Shown here: positions 51,599-63,049 of the stretch, one piece after another
Numbering within the stretch: position 1 is the first letter of the stretch
Layout of the letters: the number at the start of each line of letters is the position of its first letter
From: Calliopsis andreniformis
Taxonomy: Eukaryota > Arthropoda > Insecta > Hymenoptera > Andrenidae
Assembly: GCF_051401765.1 (NCBI RefSeq)
Contig: NW_027480422.1
Coordinates: 12,356,001 to 12,420,000 of the forward strand
Reading direction: 5' to 3'
DNA: 64,000 nucleotides
The notes under the pieces: model-generated
What the model was told of the DNA's origin: nothing
Database searches by the model: none
The model's input: the letters and a program-made list of their open reading frames with translations, nothing else
Made by a program: the position numbers and the translations under genes

Positions 51599-53424
51599 TA
51601 GAAGTGAATGTCAGATGCCATAAAATACAATATGAAAAGAACAGTCTTTCCATTGTATAAAACGAATAATTGCATCCAGTGTGAAAGTTATGGTCATTTC
51701 TACGTTCCGGGCAACCTCGGCTTGACTCCAGGTCGTTGCTCCACCAGATCGAATAGTTAGGGCCTTAGAAGTCAACGCCCGAAACATAAAATACAATAAA
51801 GATACAATAGTTTTTCCATCGTATAAAATGACTAATTGCAAACAGTGTGAAGGTACTGGTCATTTCTACATTCCCTGTATGCTAGGCTTCACTCTAGGGC
51901 GTTGCTCCGCCATATCGAATAGCTAGGGCCTTAGAAGTCAACGCCAGAAGCATAAAGGACAATAAAAGTGCAACAGCTTTTCCATCGTATAAAAGGGATA
52001 ATAGCAACCAGTGTGAAAGTAATGGCCATTTCTACGTTCCGGGCAACCTAGGCTTCACTCCAGGGCGTTGCTGCACCAGATCGAATAGTTAGGGCCCATG
52101 AAGTTAACGTCAGAAGCATAAAGTACAATAAAAATACAACAGCTTTTCCATCGTATAAAAGGGATAATTGCAACCAGTGTGAAAGTTATGGTCATTTCTA
52201 CGTTCCGGGCAACCTAGGCTTGATTCCAGGTCGTTGCTCCACCAGATCGAATTGCTAGGGACTTAGAATTCAACGCCAGAAGTATAAAATACAACATAAG
52301 TACAACAGTTTTTCCATCGTATAAAAGGGATAATTGCAACCAGTGTGAAAGTGATGGTCATTTCTACGTTCCGGGCAACCTCGGCTTGACTCCAGGTCGT
52401 TGCTCCACCAGATCGAATAGTTAGGGCCTTAGAAGTCTACGCCCGAAACATAAAATACAATAAAGATACAATAGTGTTTCCATCGTATAAAATGACTAAT
52501 TGCAAACAGTGTGAAAGTTATGGCCGTTTCTACGTTTCGTGCAACATAGGTTTCACTCTAGGGCGTTGCTCCACCACATCGAATAGCTAGGGCCTTAGAA
52601 GTCAACGCCAGAAGCATAAAGGACAATAAAAGTGCAACAGCTTTTCCATCGTATAAAAGGGATAATAGCAACCAGTGTGAAAGTAATGGCCATTTCTACG
52701 TTCCCGGCAACCTAGGCTTCACTCTAGGGCGTTGCTCCACCACATCGAATAGCTACGGCCTTAGAAGTCAACGCCAGAAGCATAAAATACAATAAAAATC
52801 CAACAGTTTTCCATCGTATAACAGGAATAATTCCAAACAGTGTGAAAGTGATGGTTATTTCTACGTTCCTGGCAACCTAGGCTTCACTCTAGGGCGTTGC
52901 TCCACCAGATCGAATAGTTAGGGCCTTAGAAGTCAACGTCCGAAGCATAAAATACACAATTAATAGAACAGCTTTTCCATTGTATAAAATGACTAATTGC
53001 AAACAGTGTGAAGGTACTGGTCATTTCTACATTCCCTGTAACCTAGGCTTCACTCTAGGGCGTTGCTCCGCCATATCGAATAGCTAGGGCCTTAGAAGTC
53101 AACGCCAGAAGCATAAAGGACAATAAAAATGCAACAGCTTTTCCATCGTGTAAAAGGGATAATTGCAACCAGTGTGAAAGTAATGGCCATTTCTACGTTC
53201 CGGGCAACCTAGGCTTCACTCCAGGGCGTTGCTGCACCAGATCGAATAGTTAGGGCCCATGAAGTTAACGTCAGAAGCATAAAGTACAATAAAAATACAA
53301 CAGCTTTTCCATCGTATAAAAGGGATAATTGCAACCAGTGTGAAAGTTATGGTCATTTCTACGTTCCGGGCAACCTAGGCTTGATTCCAGGTCGTTGCTC
53401 CACCAGATCGAATAGCTAGGGACT
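51599..53424 (+). repeat. HOR block G1: 11-monomer unit (1,826 bp)
   Basis: Repeats directly as G2 at an offset of exactly 1,826 bp (11 x 166). Markers present in both copies include GAAGTGAATGTCAGATGCC, CCCTGTATGCTAGGC and ATCGTGTAAAAGGG. I found no internal difference in the parts I compared, so this is among the youngest duplications in the window. Confidence 0.92.
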
Positions 53425-55250
53425 TAGAAGTGAATGTCAGATGCCATAAAATACAATATGAAAAGAACAGTCTTTCCATTGTATAAAACGAATAATTGCA
53501 TCCAGTGTGAAAGTTATGGTCATTTCTACGTTCCGGGCAACCTCGGCTTGACTCCAGGTCGTTGCTCCACCAGATCGAATAGTTAGGGCCTTAGAAGTCA
53601 ACGCCCGAAACATAAAATACAATAAAGATACAATAGTTTTTCCATCGTATAAAATGACTAATTGCAAACAGTGTGAAGGTACTGGTCATTTCTACATTCC
53701 CTGTATGCTAGGCTTCACTCTAGGGCGTTGCTCCGCCATATCGAATAGCTAGGGCCTTAGAAGTCAACGCCAGAAGCATAAAGGACAATAAAAGTGCAAC
53801 AGCTTTTCCATCGTATAAAAGGGATAATAGCAACCAGTGTGAAAGTAATGGCCATTTCTACGTTCCGGGCAACCTAGGCTTCACTCCAGGGCGTTGCTGC
53901 ACCAGATCGAATAGTTAGGGCCCATGAAGTTAACGTCAGAAGCATAAAGTACAATAAAAATACAACAGCTTTTCCATCGTATAAAAGGGATAATTGCAAC
54001 CAGTGTGAAAGTTATGGTCATTTCTACGTTCCGGGCAACCTAGGCTTGATTCCAGGTCGTTGCTCCACCAGATCGAATTGCTAGGGACTTAGAATTCAAC
54101 GCCAGAAGTATAAAATACAACATAAGTACAACAGTTTTTCCATCGTATAAAAGGGATAATTGCAACCAGTGTGAAAGTGATGGTCATTTCTACGTTCCGG
54201 GCAACCTCGGCTTGACTCCAGGTCGTTGCTCCACCAGATCGAATAGTTAGGGCCTTAGAAGTCAACGCCCGAAACATAAAATACAATAAAGATACAATAG
54301 TGTTTCCATCGTATAAAATGACTAATTGCAAACAGTGTGAAAGTTATGGCCGTTTCTACGTTTCGTGCAACATAGGTTTCACTCTAGGGCGTTGCTCCAC
54401 CACATCGAATAGCTAGGGCCTTAGAAGTCAACGCCAGAAGCATAAAGGACAATAAAAGTGCAACAGCTTTTCCATCGTATAAAAGGGATAATAGCAACCA
54501 GTGTGAAAGTAATGGCCATTTCTACGTTCCCGGCAACCTAGGCTTCACTCTAGGGCGTTGCTCCACCACATCGAATAGCTACGGCCTTAGAAGTCAACGC
54601 CAGAAGCATAAAATACAATAAAAATCCAACAGTTTTCCATCGTATAACAGGAATAATTCCAAACAGTGTGAAAGTGATGGTTATTTCTACGTTCCTGGCA
54701 ACCTAGGCTTCACTCTAGGGCGTTGCTCCACCAGATCGAATAGTTAGGGCCTTAGAAGTCAACGTCCGAAGCATAAAATACACAATTAATAGAACAGCTT
54801 TTCCATTGTATAAAATGACTAATTGCAAACAGTGTGAAGGTACTGGTCATTTCTACATTCCCTGTAACCTAGGCTTCACTCTAGGGCGTTGCTCCGCCAT
54901 ATCGAATAGCTAGGGCCTTAGAAGTCAACGCCAGAAGCATAAAGGACAATAAAAATGCAACAGCTTTTCCATCGTGTAAAAGGGATAATTGCAACCAGTG
55001 TGAAAGTAATGGCCATTTCTACGTTCCGGGCAACCTAGGCTTCACTCCAGGGCGTTGCTGCACCAGATCGAATAGTTAGGGCCCATGAAGTTAACGTCAG
55101 AAGCATAAAGTACAATAAAAATACAACAGCTTTTCCATCGTATAAAAGGGATAATTGCAACCAGTGTGAAAGTTATGGTCATTTCTACGTTCCGGGCAAC
55201 CTAGGCTTGATTCCAGGTCGTTGCTCCACCAGATCGAATAGCAAGGGACT
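53425..55250 (+). repeat. HOR block G2: 11-monomer unit (1,826 bp)
   Basis: The second copy of G. The end is seen where G1 reads GCTAGGGACTTAGAAGTG, leading into the next unit, whereas G2 reads GCAAGGGACTTAGAATTC and passes into H-type monomers. Confidence 0.92.
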
Positions 55251-57708
55251 TAGAATTCAACGCCAGAAGTATAAAATACAACATAAGTACAAGAGTTTTT
55301 CCATCGTATAAAATGAATAATTGCAAACAGTGTGAAAGTAATGGTCATTTCTACGTTCCGGGCAACCTAGGCTTCACTCTAGGGCGTTGCTCCGCCAGAT
55401 CGAATAGCTAGGGCCTTAGAAGTCAACGCCAGAAGCATAAAATACAACATAAATACAACAGTTTTTTCATCGTATAAAACGAATAATTGCATCCAGTGTG
55501 AAAGTAATGGCCACTTCTACGTTCCGGGTAACATAGACTTCACCCTAGGGCGTTGCTCTACCAGATCGAATAGTTAGGGCCTAAGAAGTCAACGCCAGAA
55601 GCATAAAATACGATATATGTACAACAGTTTTTCCATCGTATAACAGGAATAATTGCAAACAGTGTGAAAGTGATGGTCATTTCTACGTTCCTGGCAACCT
55701 CCGCTTCAGTCTAGGGCGTTGCTCCACCAGATCGAAAAGGTAGGGCCTTAGAAGTCAACGCCCGAAGCATAAAATACAAAATAAATACAACCGTTTTTCC
55801 ATCGCATAAAACGAATAATTGCAACCAGTGTGAAAGTAACGGTCATATCTACGTTCCGGGCAATCTAGGCTTGACTCTAGGGCGTTGCTCGACCAGATCG
55901 AAGAGGTAGGGCCATAGAAGTCAACGCCCGAAGCATAAAATACGATAAAGATATAACAGCTTTTCCATCGTATAAAATGAGAAATTGCAACAAGTGTGAA
56001 GGTAATGGTCATTTCTGCGTTCCGGGCAACCTACTCTTGACTCTAGGGCGTTGCTCCACCAGATCGAATAGTTAGGGCCTTAGAAGTCAACGCCCGAAGC
56101 ATAAAATACAATATAAATACAACAGTTTTTCCATCGTATAACAGGAGTAATTGCAAACAGTGTGAAAGTTATGGCCGTTTCTACGTTTCGTGCAACATAG
56201 GTTTCACTCTAGGGCGTTGCTCCACCACATCGAATAGCTACGGCCTTAGAAGTCAACGCCAGAAGCATAAAATACAATAAAAATCCAACAGTTTTTCCAT
56301 TGTATAACAGGAATAATTCCAAACACTGCGAAGGTAATGGCCATTTCTACGCTCCCGTCAACCTAGGCTTCACTCTAGGGCGTTGATCCACCACATCCAA
56401 TAGTTAGGGCCTTAAAAGTCAACGCCAGAAGCATAAAACACAATATAAATGCAACAATTTTTCCATCGTATACCGGGAATAATTGCAACCAGTGTGAAAG
56501 TGATGGTCATTTCCACGTTCCGGGCCACCTAGGCTTCACTCTAGGGCGTTGGTCCACCAGATCCATTAGTTAGGGCCTAAGAAGTCAACGCCAGAAGCAC
56601 AAACACGATATATGTACAACAGTTTTTCCATCGTATATCACGAATAATTGAAACCAGTGTGAAAGTAATTGTCATTTCTACGTTCCGGACAACCTAGGTT
56701 TCGCACTAGGGCGTTGCACCACCACATCGAATAGTTAGGGCCTTAGAAGTGAATGCCAGATACATAAAATACAATATAAAAAGAACAGTCTTTCCATTGT
56801 ATAAAACGAATAATTGCAACCAGTGTGAAAGTTATGGTCATTTCTACGTTCCGGGCAACCTCGGCTTGACTCCAGGTCGTTGCTCCACCAGATCGAATAG
56901 TTAGGGCCTTAGAAGTCAACGCCCGAAACATAAAATACAATAAAGATACAATAGTTTTTCCATCGTATAAAATGACTAATTGCAAACAGTGTGAAGGTAC
57001 TGGTCATTTCTACATTCCCTGTAACCTAGGCTTCACTCTAGGGCGTTGCTCCGCCATATCGAATAGCTAGGGCCTTAGAAGTCAACGCCAGAAGCATAAA
57101 ATACAACATAAATACAACAGTTTTTCCATCGTATAAAACGAATAATTGCATCCAGTGTGAAAGTAATGGTCACTTCTACGTTCCGGGCAACATAGACTTC
57201 ACCCTAGGGCGTTGCTCTACCAGATCGAATAGTTAGGGCCTAAGAAGTCAACGCCAGAAGCATAAAATACGATATATGTACAACAGTTTTTCCATCGTAT
57301 AACAGGAATAATTGCAAACAGTGTGAAAGTGATGGTCATTTCTACGTTCCTGGCAACCTACGCTTCAGTCTAGGGCGTTGGTCCACTAGATCCAATAGTT
57401 AGGGCCTTAGAAGTCAACGCCAGAAGCACCAAATACAAAATAAGTACAACAGTTTTTCCATCGTATAACGGGAATAATTGCAACCAGTGTGAAAGTGATG
57501 GTCATTTCCACGTTCCGGGCAACCTAGGCTTCACTCTAGGGCGTCGGTCCACCAGATCCAATAGTTAGGGCCTAAGAAGTCACCGCCAGAAGAACCAAAT
57601 ACAAAATAAATACAACAGTTCTCCCATCGTATAAAACGAATAATTGCATCCAGTGTGAAAGTAATGGTCATATCTACGTTCCGGGCAATCTAGGCTTGTA
57701 TCTAGAGC
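55251..57708 (+). repeat. Block H1, 12-monomer-spaced repeat with one monomer lost
   Basis: From about 55718 it matches 57709 onward at an offset of 1,991 (12 monomers) up to about 56570. After that the offset becomes 2,157 (13 monomers), because H1 lacks one monomer present in H2, E2 and E3. The first ~460 bp continue the 49.9-50.7 kb type sequence. Confidence 0.85.
56565..56605 (+). other. Precise single-monomer deletion site in H1
   Basis: E2 (42630-42840), E3 and H2 have two successive monomers, GCCAGAAGCACCAAATAC and then GCCAGAAGCACAAACACG. H1 joins the first flank directly to AAACACG. The offset to E3 falls from 11,121 to 10,955, which is exactly 166 bp. The crossover lies within the shared CTAAGAAGTCAACGCC stretch. 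Confidence 0.88.
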
Positions 57709-58735
57709 GTTGCTCCACCAGATCGAAAAGGTAGGGCCTTAGAAGTCAACGCCCGAAGCATAAAATACAAAATAAATACAACCGTTTTTCCATCGCATAA
57801 AACGAATAATTGCAACCAGTGTGAAAGTAACGGTCATATCTACGTTCCGGGCAATCTAGGCTTGACTCTAGGGCGTTGCTCCACCAGATCGAAGAGGTAG
57901 GGCCATAGAAGTCAACGCCCGAAGCATAAAATATGATAAAGATATAACAGTTTTTCCATCGTATAAAATGAGTAATTGCAACAAGTGTGAAGGTAATGGT
58001 CATTTCTGCGTTCCGGGCAACCTACTCTTGACTCTAGGGCGTTGCTCCACCAGATCGAATAGTTAGGGCCTTAGAAGTCAACGCCCGAAGCATAAAATAC
58101 AATATAAATACTACAGTTTTTCCATCGTATAACAGGAGTAATTGCAAACAGTGTGAAAGTTATGGCCATTTCTACGTTTGGTGCAACATAGGCGTCACTC
58201 TAGGGCGTTGCTCCACCACATCGAATAGCTACGGCCTTAGAAGTCAACGCCAGAAGCATAAAATACAATAAAAATCCAACAGTTTTTCCATCGTATAACA
58301 GGAATAATTACAAACACTGTGAAGGTAATGGCCATTTCTACGCTCCCGTCAACCTAGGCTTCACTCTAGGGCGTTGCTCCACCACATCGAATAGTTAGGG
58401 CCTTAAAAGTCAACGCCAGAAGCATAAAATACAATATAAATGCAACAATTTTTCCATCGTATACCGAGAATAATTGCAACCAGTGTGAAAGTGATGGTCA
58501 TTTCCACGTTCCGGGCCACCTAGGCTTCACTCTAGGGCGTTGTTCCACCAGATCCATTAGTTAGGGCCTAAGAAGTCAACGCCAGAAGCACCAAATACAA
58601 ACTAAATACAACAGTTTTTCCAACGTATAAAACGAATAATTGCAACCAGTGTAAAAGTGATGGTCATTTCTACGTTCCGGGCAACCTAGGCTTCACTCTA
58701 GGGCGTTGTTCCACCAGATGTAATAGCTAGGGCCC
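57709..58735 (+). repeat. Block H2
   Basis: The copy of H1 that retains the missing monomer (58590-58740, with CCAAATACAAACTAAATAC). It differs from H1 at scattered positions, for example GTTTGGTGCAAC near 58177 and GTTGTTCC near 58541. Confidence 0.83.
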
Positions 58736-59686
58736 AAGAAGTCAACGCCAGAAGCACAAACACGATATATGTACAACAGTTTTTCCATCGTATATCACGA
58801 ATAATTGCAACCAGAGTGAAAGTAATTGTCATTTCTACGTTCCGGACAACCTAGGTTTCGCACTAGGGCGTTGCACCACCACATCGAATAGTTAGGGCCT
58901 TAGAAGTGAATGCCAGATACATAAAATACAATATAAATAGAACAGTCTTTCCATTGTATAAAACGAATAATTGCAACCAGTGTGAAAGTTATGGTCATTT
59001 CTACGTTCCGGGCAACCTCGGCTTGACTCCAGGTCGTTGCTCCACCAGATCGAATAGTTAGAGACTTAGAAGTCAACGCCCGAAGCATAAAATACAATAA
59101 AAATACAATAGTTTTTCCATCGTATAAAATGACTAATTGCAAACAGTGTGAATGTACTGGTCATTTCTACATTCCGGGTAACCTAGACTTCACTCTAGGG
59201 CGTTGCTCCGCCAGATCGAATAGCTAGGGCCTTAGAAGTCAACGCCAGAAGCATGAAGGTCAATAAAAATGCAACAGCTTTTCCATCGTATAAAAGGGAT
59301 AATTGCAGCCAGTGTGAAAGTAATGGCCATTTCTACGTTCCGGGCAACCTAGGCTTCACTCTAGGGCGTTGCTCCACCAGATCGAATAGTTAGGGCCCAA
59401 GAAGTTAACGTCAGAAGCATAAAGTACAATAAAAATACCACAGCTTTTCCATCGTATAAAAGGGATAATTGCAACCAGTGTGTAAGTTATGGTCATTTCT
59501 ACGTTCCCGGCGACCTAGGCTTGATTCCAGTTCGTTGCTCCACCAGATCGAATAGCTAGGGACTTAGAATTTAACGCCAGAAGTATAAAATACGACATAA
59601 GTACAACAGCTTTTCCATCGTATAAAATGAATAATTGCAAACAGTGTGAAAGTAATGGCCACTTCTACGTTCCGGCCAACCTAGGC
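58736..59686 (+). repeat. Block I1 (26-monomer-spaced repeat)
   Basis: Matches 63050-64000 at an offset of 4,314 bp, which is twice 2,157, and its first part also matches the 56.6-57.1 kb region at 2,157. It carries the CACGATATATG variant, the TAAATAGAACAGTC variant and TGATTCCAGTTCG near 59522. Confidence 0.85.
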
Positions 59687-62600
59687 TTCACCCTAGGGCG
59701 TTGCTCTACCAGATCGAATAGCTAGGGCCTAAGAAGTCAACGCCAGAAGCATAAAATACGATATATGTACAACAGTTTTTCCATCGTATAACAGGAATAA
59801 TTGCAAACAGTGTGAAAATGATGGTCATTTCTACGTTCCGGGCAACCTAGGCTTCACTCTAGGGCGTTGTTCCACCGGATCCAATAGTTTGGGCCTAAGA
59901 AGTCAACGCCCGAAGCATAAAATACGATAAAGCTATAACAGTTTATCCATCGTATAAAATGAGTAATTGCAACAAGTGTGAAGGTAATGGTCATTTCTGC
60001 GTTCCGGGCAACCTACTCTTGACTCTAGGGCGTTGCTCCACCAGATCGAATAGTTAGGGCCTTAGGAGTCAACGGCCGAAGCATAAAATACAATATAAAT
60101 ACAACAGTTTTTCCATCGTATAACAGGAGTAATTGCAAACAGTGTGAAAGTTATGGCCGTTTCTACGTTTCGTGCAACATAGGCTTCACTCTAGGGCGTT
60201 GCTCCACCACATCGAATAGCTACGGTCTTAGAAGTCAACGCCAGAAGCATAAAATACAATAAAAACCCAACAGTTTTTCCATCGTATAACAGGAATAATT
60301 CCAAACACTGTGAAGGTAATGGCCATTTCTACGCTCCCGTCAACCTAGGCTTCATTCTAGGGCGTTGATCCACCATATCGAATAGCTAGGGCCTTAGAAG
60401 TCAACGCCAGAAGCATAAAGGACAATAAAAATGCAACAGCTTTTCCATCGTATAAAAGGGATAATTGCAACCAGTGTGAAAGTAATGGCCACTTCTACGT
60501 TCCGGGCAACATAGACTTCACCCTAGGGCGTTGCTCTACCAGATCGAATAGTTAGGGCCTTAGAGGTCAACGTCCGAAGCATAAAATACTAAATTAATAG
60601 AACAGCTTTTCCATTGTATAAAATGACTAATTGCAAACAGTGTGAAGGTACTGGTCATTTCTACATTCCCTGTAACCTAGGCTTCACTGTAGGGCGTTGC
60701 TCCGCAATATCGAATAGCTAGGGCCTTAGAAGTCAACGCCAGAAGCATAAAGGACAATAAAAATGCAACAGCTTTTCCATCGTATAAATGGGATAATTGC
60801 AACCAGTGTGAAAGTAATGGCCATTTCTACGTTCCGGGCACCATGGCTTCACTCCAGGGCGTTGCTCCACCAGATCGAATAGTTAGGGCCCATGAAGTTA
60901 ACGTCAGAAGCATAAAGTACAATAAAAATTCAACAGCTTTTCCATCGTATAAAAGGGATAATTGCAACCAGTGTGAAAGTTATGGTCATTTCTACGTTCC
61001 GGGCTACCTAGGCTTGATTCCAGGTCGTTGCTCCACCAGATCGAATAGCTAGGGACTTAGAATTCAACGCCAGAAGTATAAAATACAACATAAGTACAAC
61101 AGTTTTTCCATCGTATAAAATGAATAATTGCAAACAGTGTGAAAGTAATGGTCATTTCTACGTTCCGGGCAACCTAGGCTTCACTCTAGGGCGTTGTTCC
61201 ACCAGATCCAATAGTTAGGGCCTAAGAAGTTACCGCCAGAAGCACCAAATACAAAATAAATACAACAGTTTTTCCATCGTATAAAACGAATAATTGCATC
61301 CAGTGTGAAAGTAATGGCCACTTCTACGTTCCGGGCAACCTAGGCCAGATTCCAGGTCGTTGCTCCACCAGATCGAATAGCTAGGGACTTAGAATTCAAC
61401 GCCAGAAGTATAAAATACAACATAAGTACAACAGTTTTTCCATCGTATAAAATGAATAATTGCAAACAGTGTGAAGGTAATGGTCATTTCTACGTTCCGG
61501 GCAACCTAGGCTTCACTCTAGGGCGTTGCTCCGCCAGATCGAATAGCTAGGGCCTTAGAAGTCAACGCCAGAAGCATAAAACACAATATAAATGCAACAA
61601 TTTTTCCATCGCATACCGGGAATAATTACAGCCAGTGTGAAAGTGATGGTCATTTCCACGTTCCGGGCCACCTAGGCTTCACTCTAGGGCGTTGCTCCAC
61701 CAGATCGAATAGTTAGGGCCTTACAAGTCAACGTCCGAAGCATAAAATACAAAATTAATAGAACAGCTTTTCCATTGTATAAAATGACTAATTGCAAACA
61801 GTGTGAAGGTACTGGTCATTTCTACATTCCCTGTAACCTAGGCTTCACTGTAGGGCGTTGCTCCGCCATATCGAACAGCTAGGGCCTTAGAAGTCAACGC
61901 CAGAAGCATAAAGGACAATAAAAATGCAACAGCTTTTCCATCGTATAAAAGGGATAATTGCAACCAGTGTGAAAGTAATGGCCATTTCTACGTTCCGGGC
62001 AACCTAGGCTTCACTCCAGGGCGTTGCTCCACCAGATCGAATAGTTAGGGCCCATGAAGTTAACGTCAGAAGCATAAAGTACAATAAAAATACAACAGCT
62101 TTTCCATCGTATAAAAGGGATAATTGCAACCAGTGTGAAAGTTATGGTCATTTCTACGTTCCGGGCAACCTAGGCTTGATTCCAGGTCGTTGCTCCACCA
62201 GATCGAATAGCTAGGGACTTGGAATTCAACGCCAGAAGTATAAAATACAACATAAGTACAACAGTTTTTCCATCGTATAAAACGAATGATTGCATCCAGT
62301 GTGAAAGTAATGGCCACTCCTACGGTCCGGGCAACCTAGGCCTCACCCTAGGGCGTTGCTCTACCAGATCGAATAGTTAGGGCCTAAGAAGTCAACGCCA
62401 GAAGCATAAAATACGATATATGTACAACAGTTTTTCCATCGTATATCACGAATAATTGCAACCAGTGTGAAAGTCGTGGTCACTTCTACGTTCCGCGCAT
62501 CCTAGACTTAACTCTGAAGCATCGCTCTACCAGATCGAATACATAGGGCCTTAGAAGTCAACGCCCGAAGCATAAAATACTATATAAATACAACAGTTTT

Positions 62601-63049
62601 TCCATCGTATAGAATAAGTAATTGCAAACATTGTGATAGTAACGGTCATTTCTGCGTTCCGGGCAACCTAGTCTTGACTCTAGGGCGTTGCTCCACCAGA
62701 TCGAATAGTTAGGGCCTTAGAAGTCAACGCCCGAAGCATAAAATACAATATAAATACAACAGTTCTTCCGTCGTATAAAACGAATAATTGCAACCAGTGT
62801 GAAAGTAATGGTCAGATCTACGTTCGGGGCAATCTAGGCTTGAATCTAGGGCGTTGCTCCACCAGATCGAAGAGGTAGGGCCATAGAAGTCAATGCCCAA
62901 AGCATAAAATACGATAAAAGTATAACAGTTTTTCCATCGTATAACAGGAGTAATTGCAACAAGTGTGAAAGTGATGGTCATTTCTACGTTCCGGGCAACC
63001 TAGGCTTCACTCTAGGGCGTTGATCCACCAGATCGAATAGCTAGGGCCT
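59687..63049 (+). repeat. Mosaic stretch with a 7-monomer (1,161-bp) tandem duplication
   Basis: About 60541-61112 recurs at 61702-62273 at an offset of 1,161 bp. About 59900-60360 recurs from the 57.9-58.4 kb region. Odd monomers: at about 60841 CCTAGG is replaced by CCATGG with one base lost nearby, and at about 61340 CCTAGGCTTGATTCC has become CCTAGGCCAGATTCC. No gene or foreign insert is seen. Confidence 0.8.
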
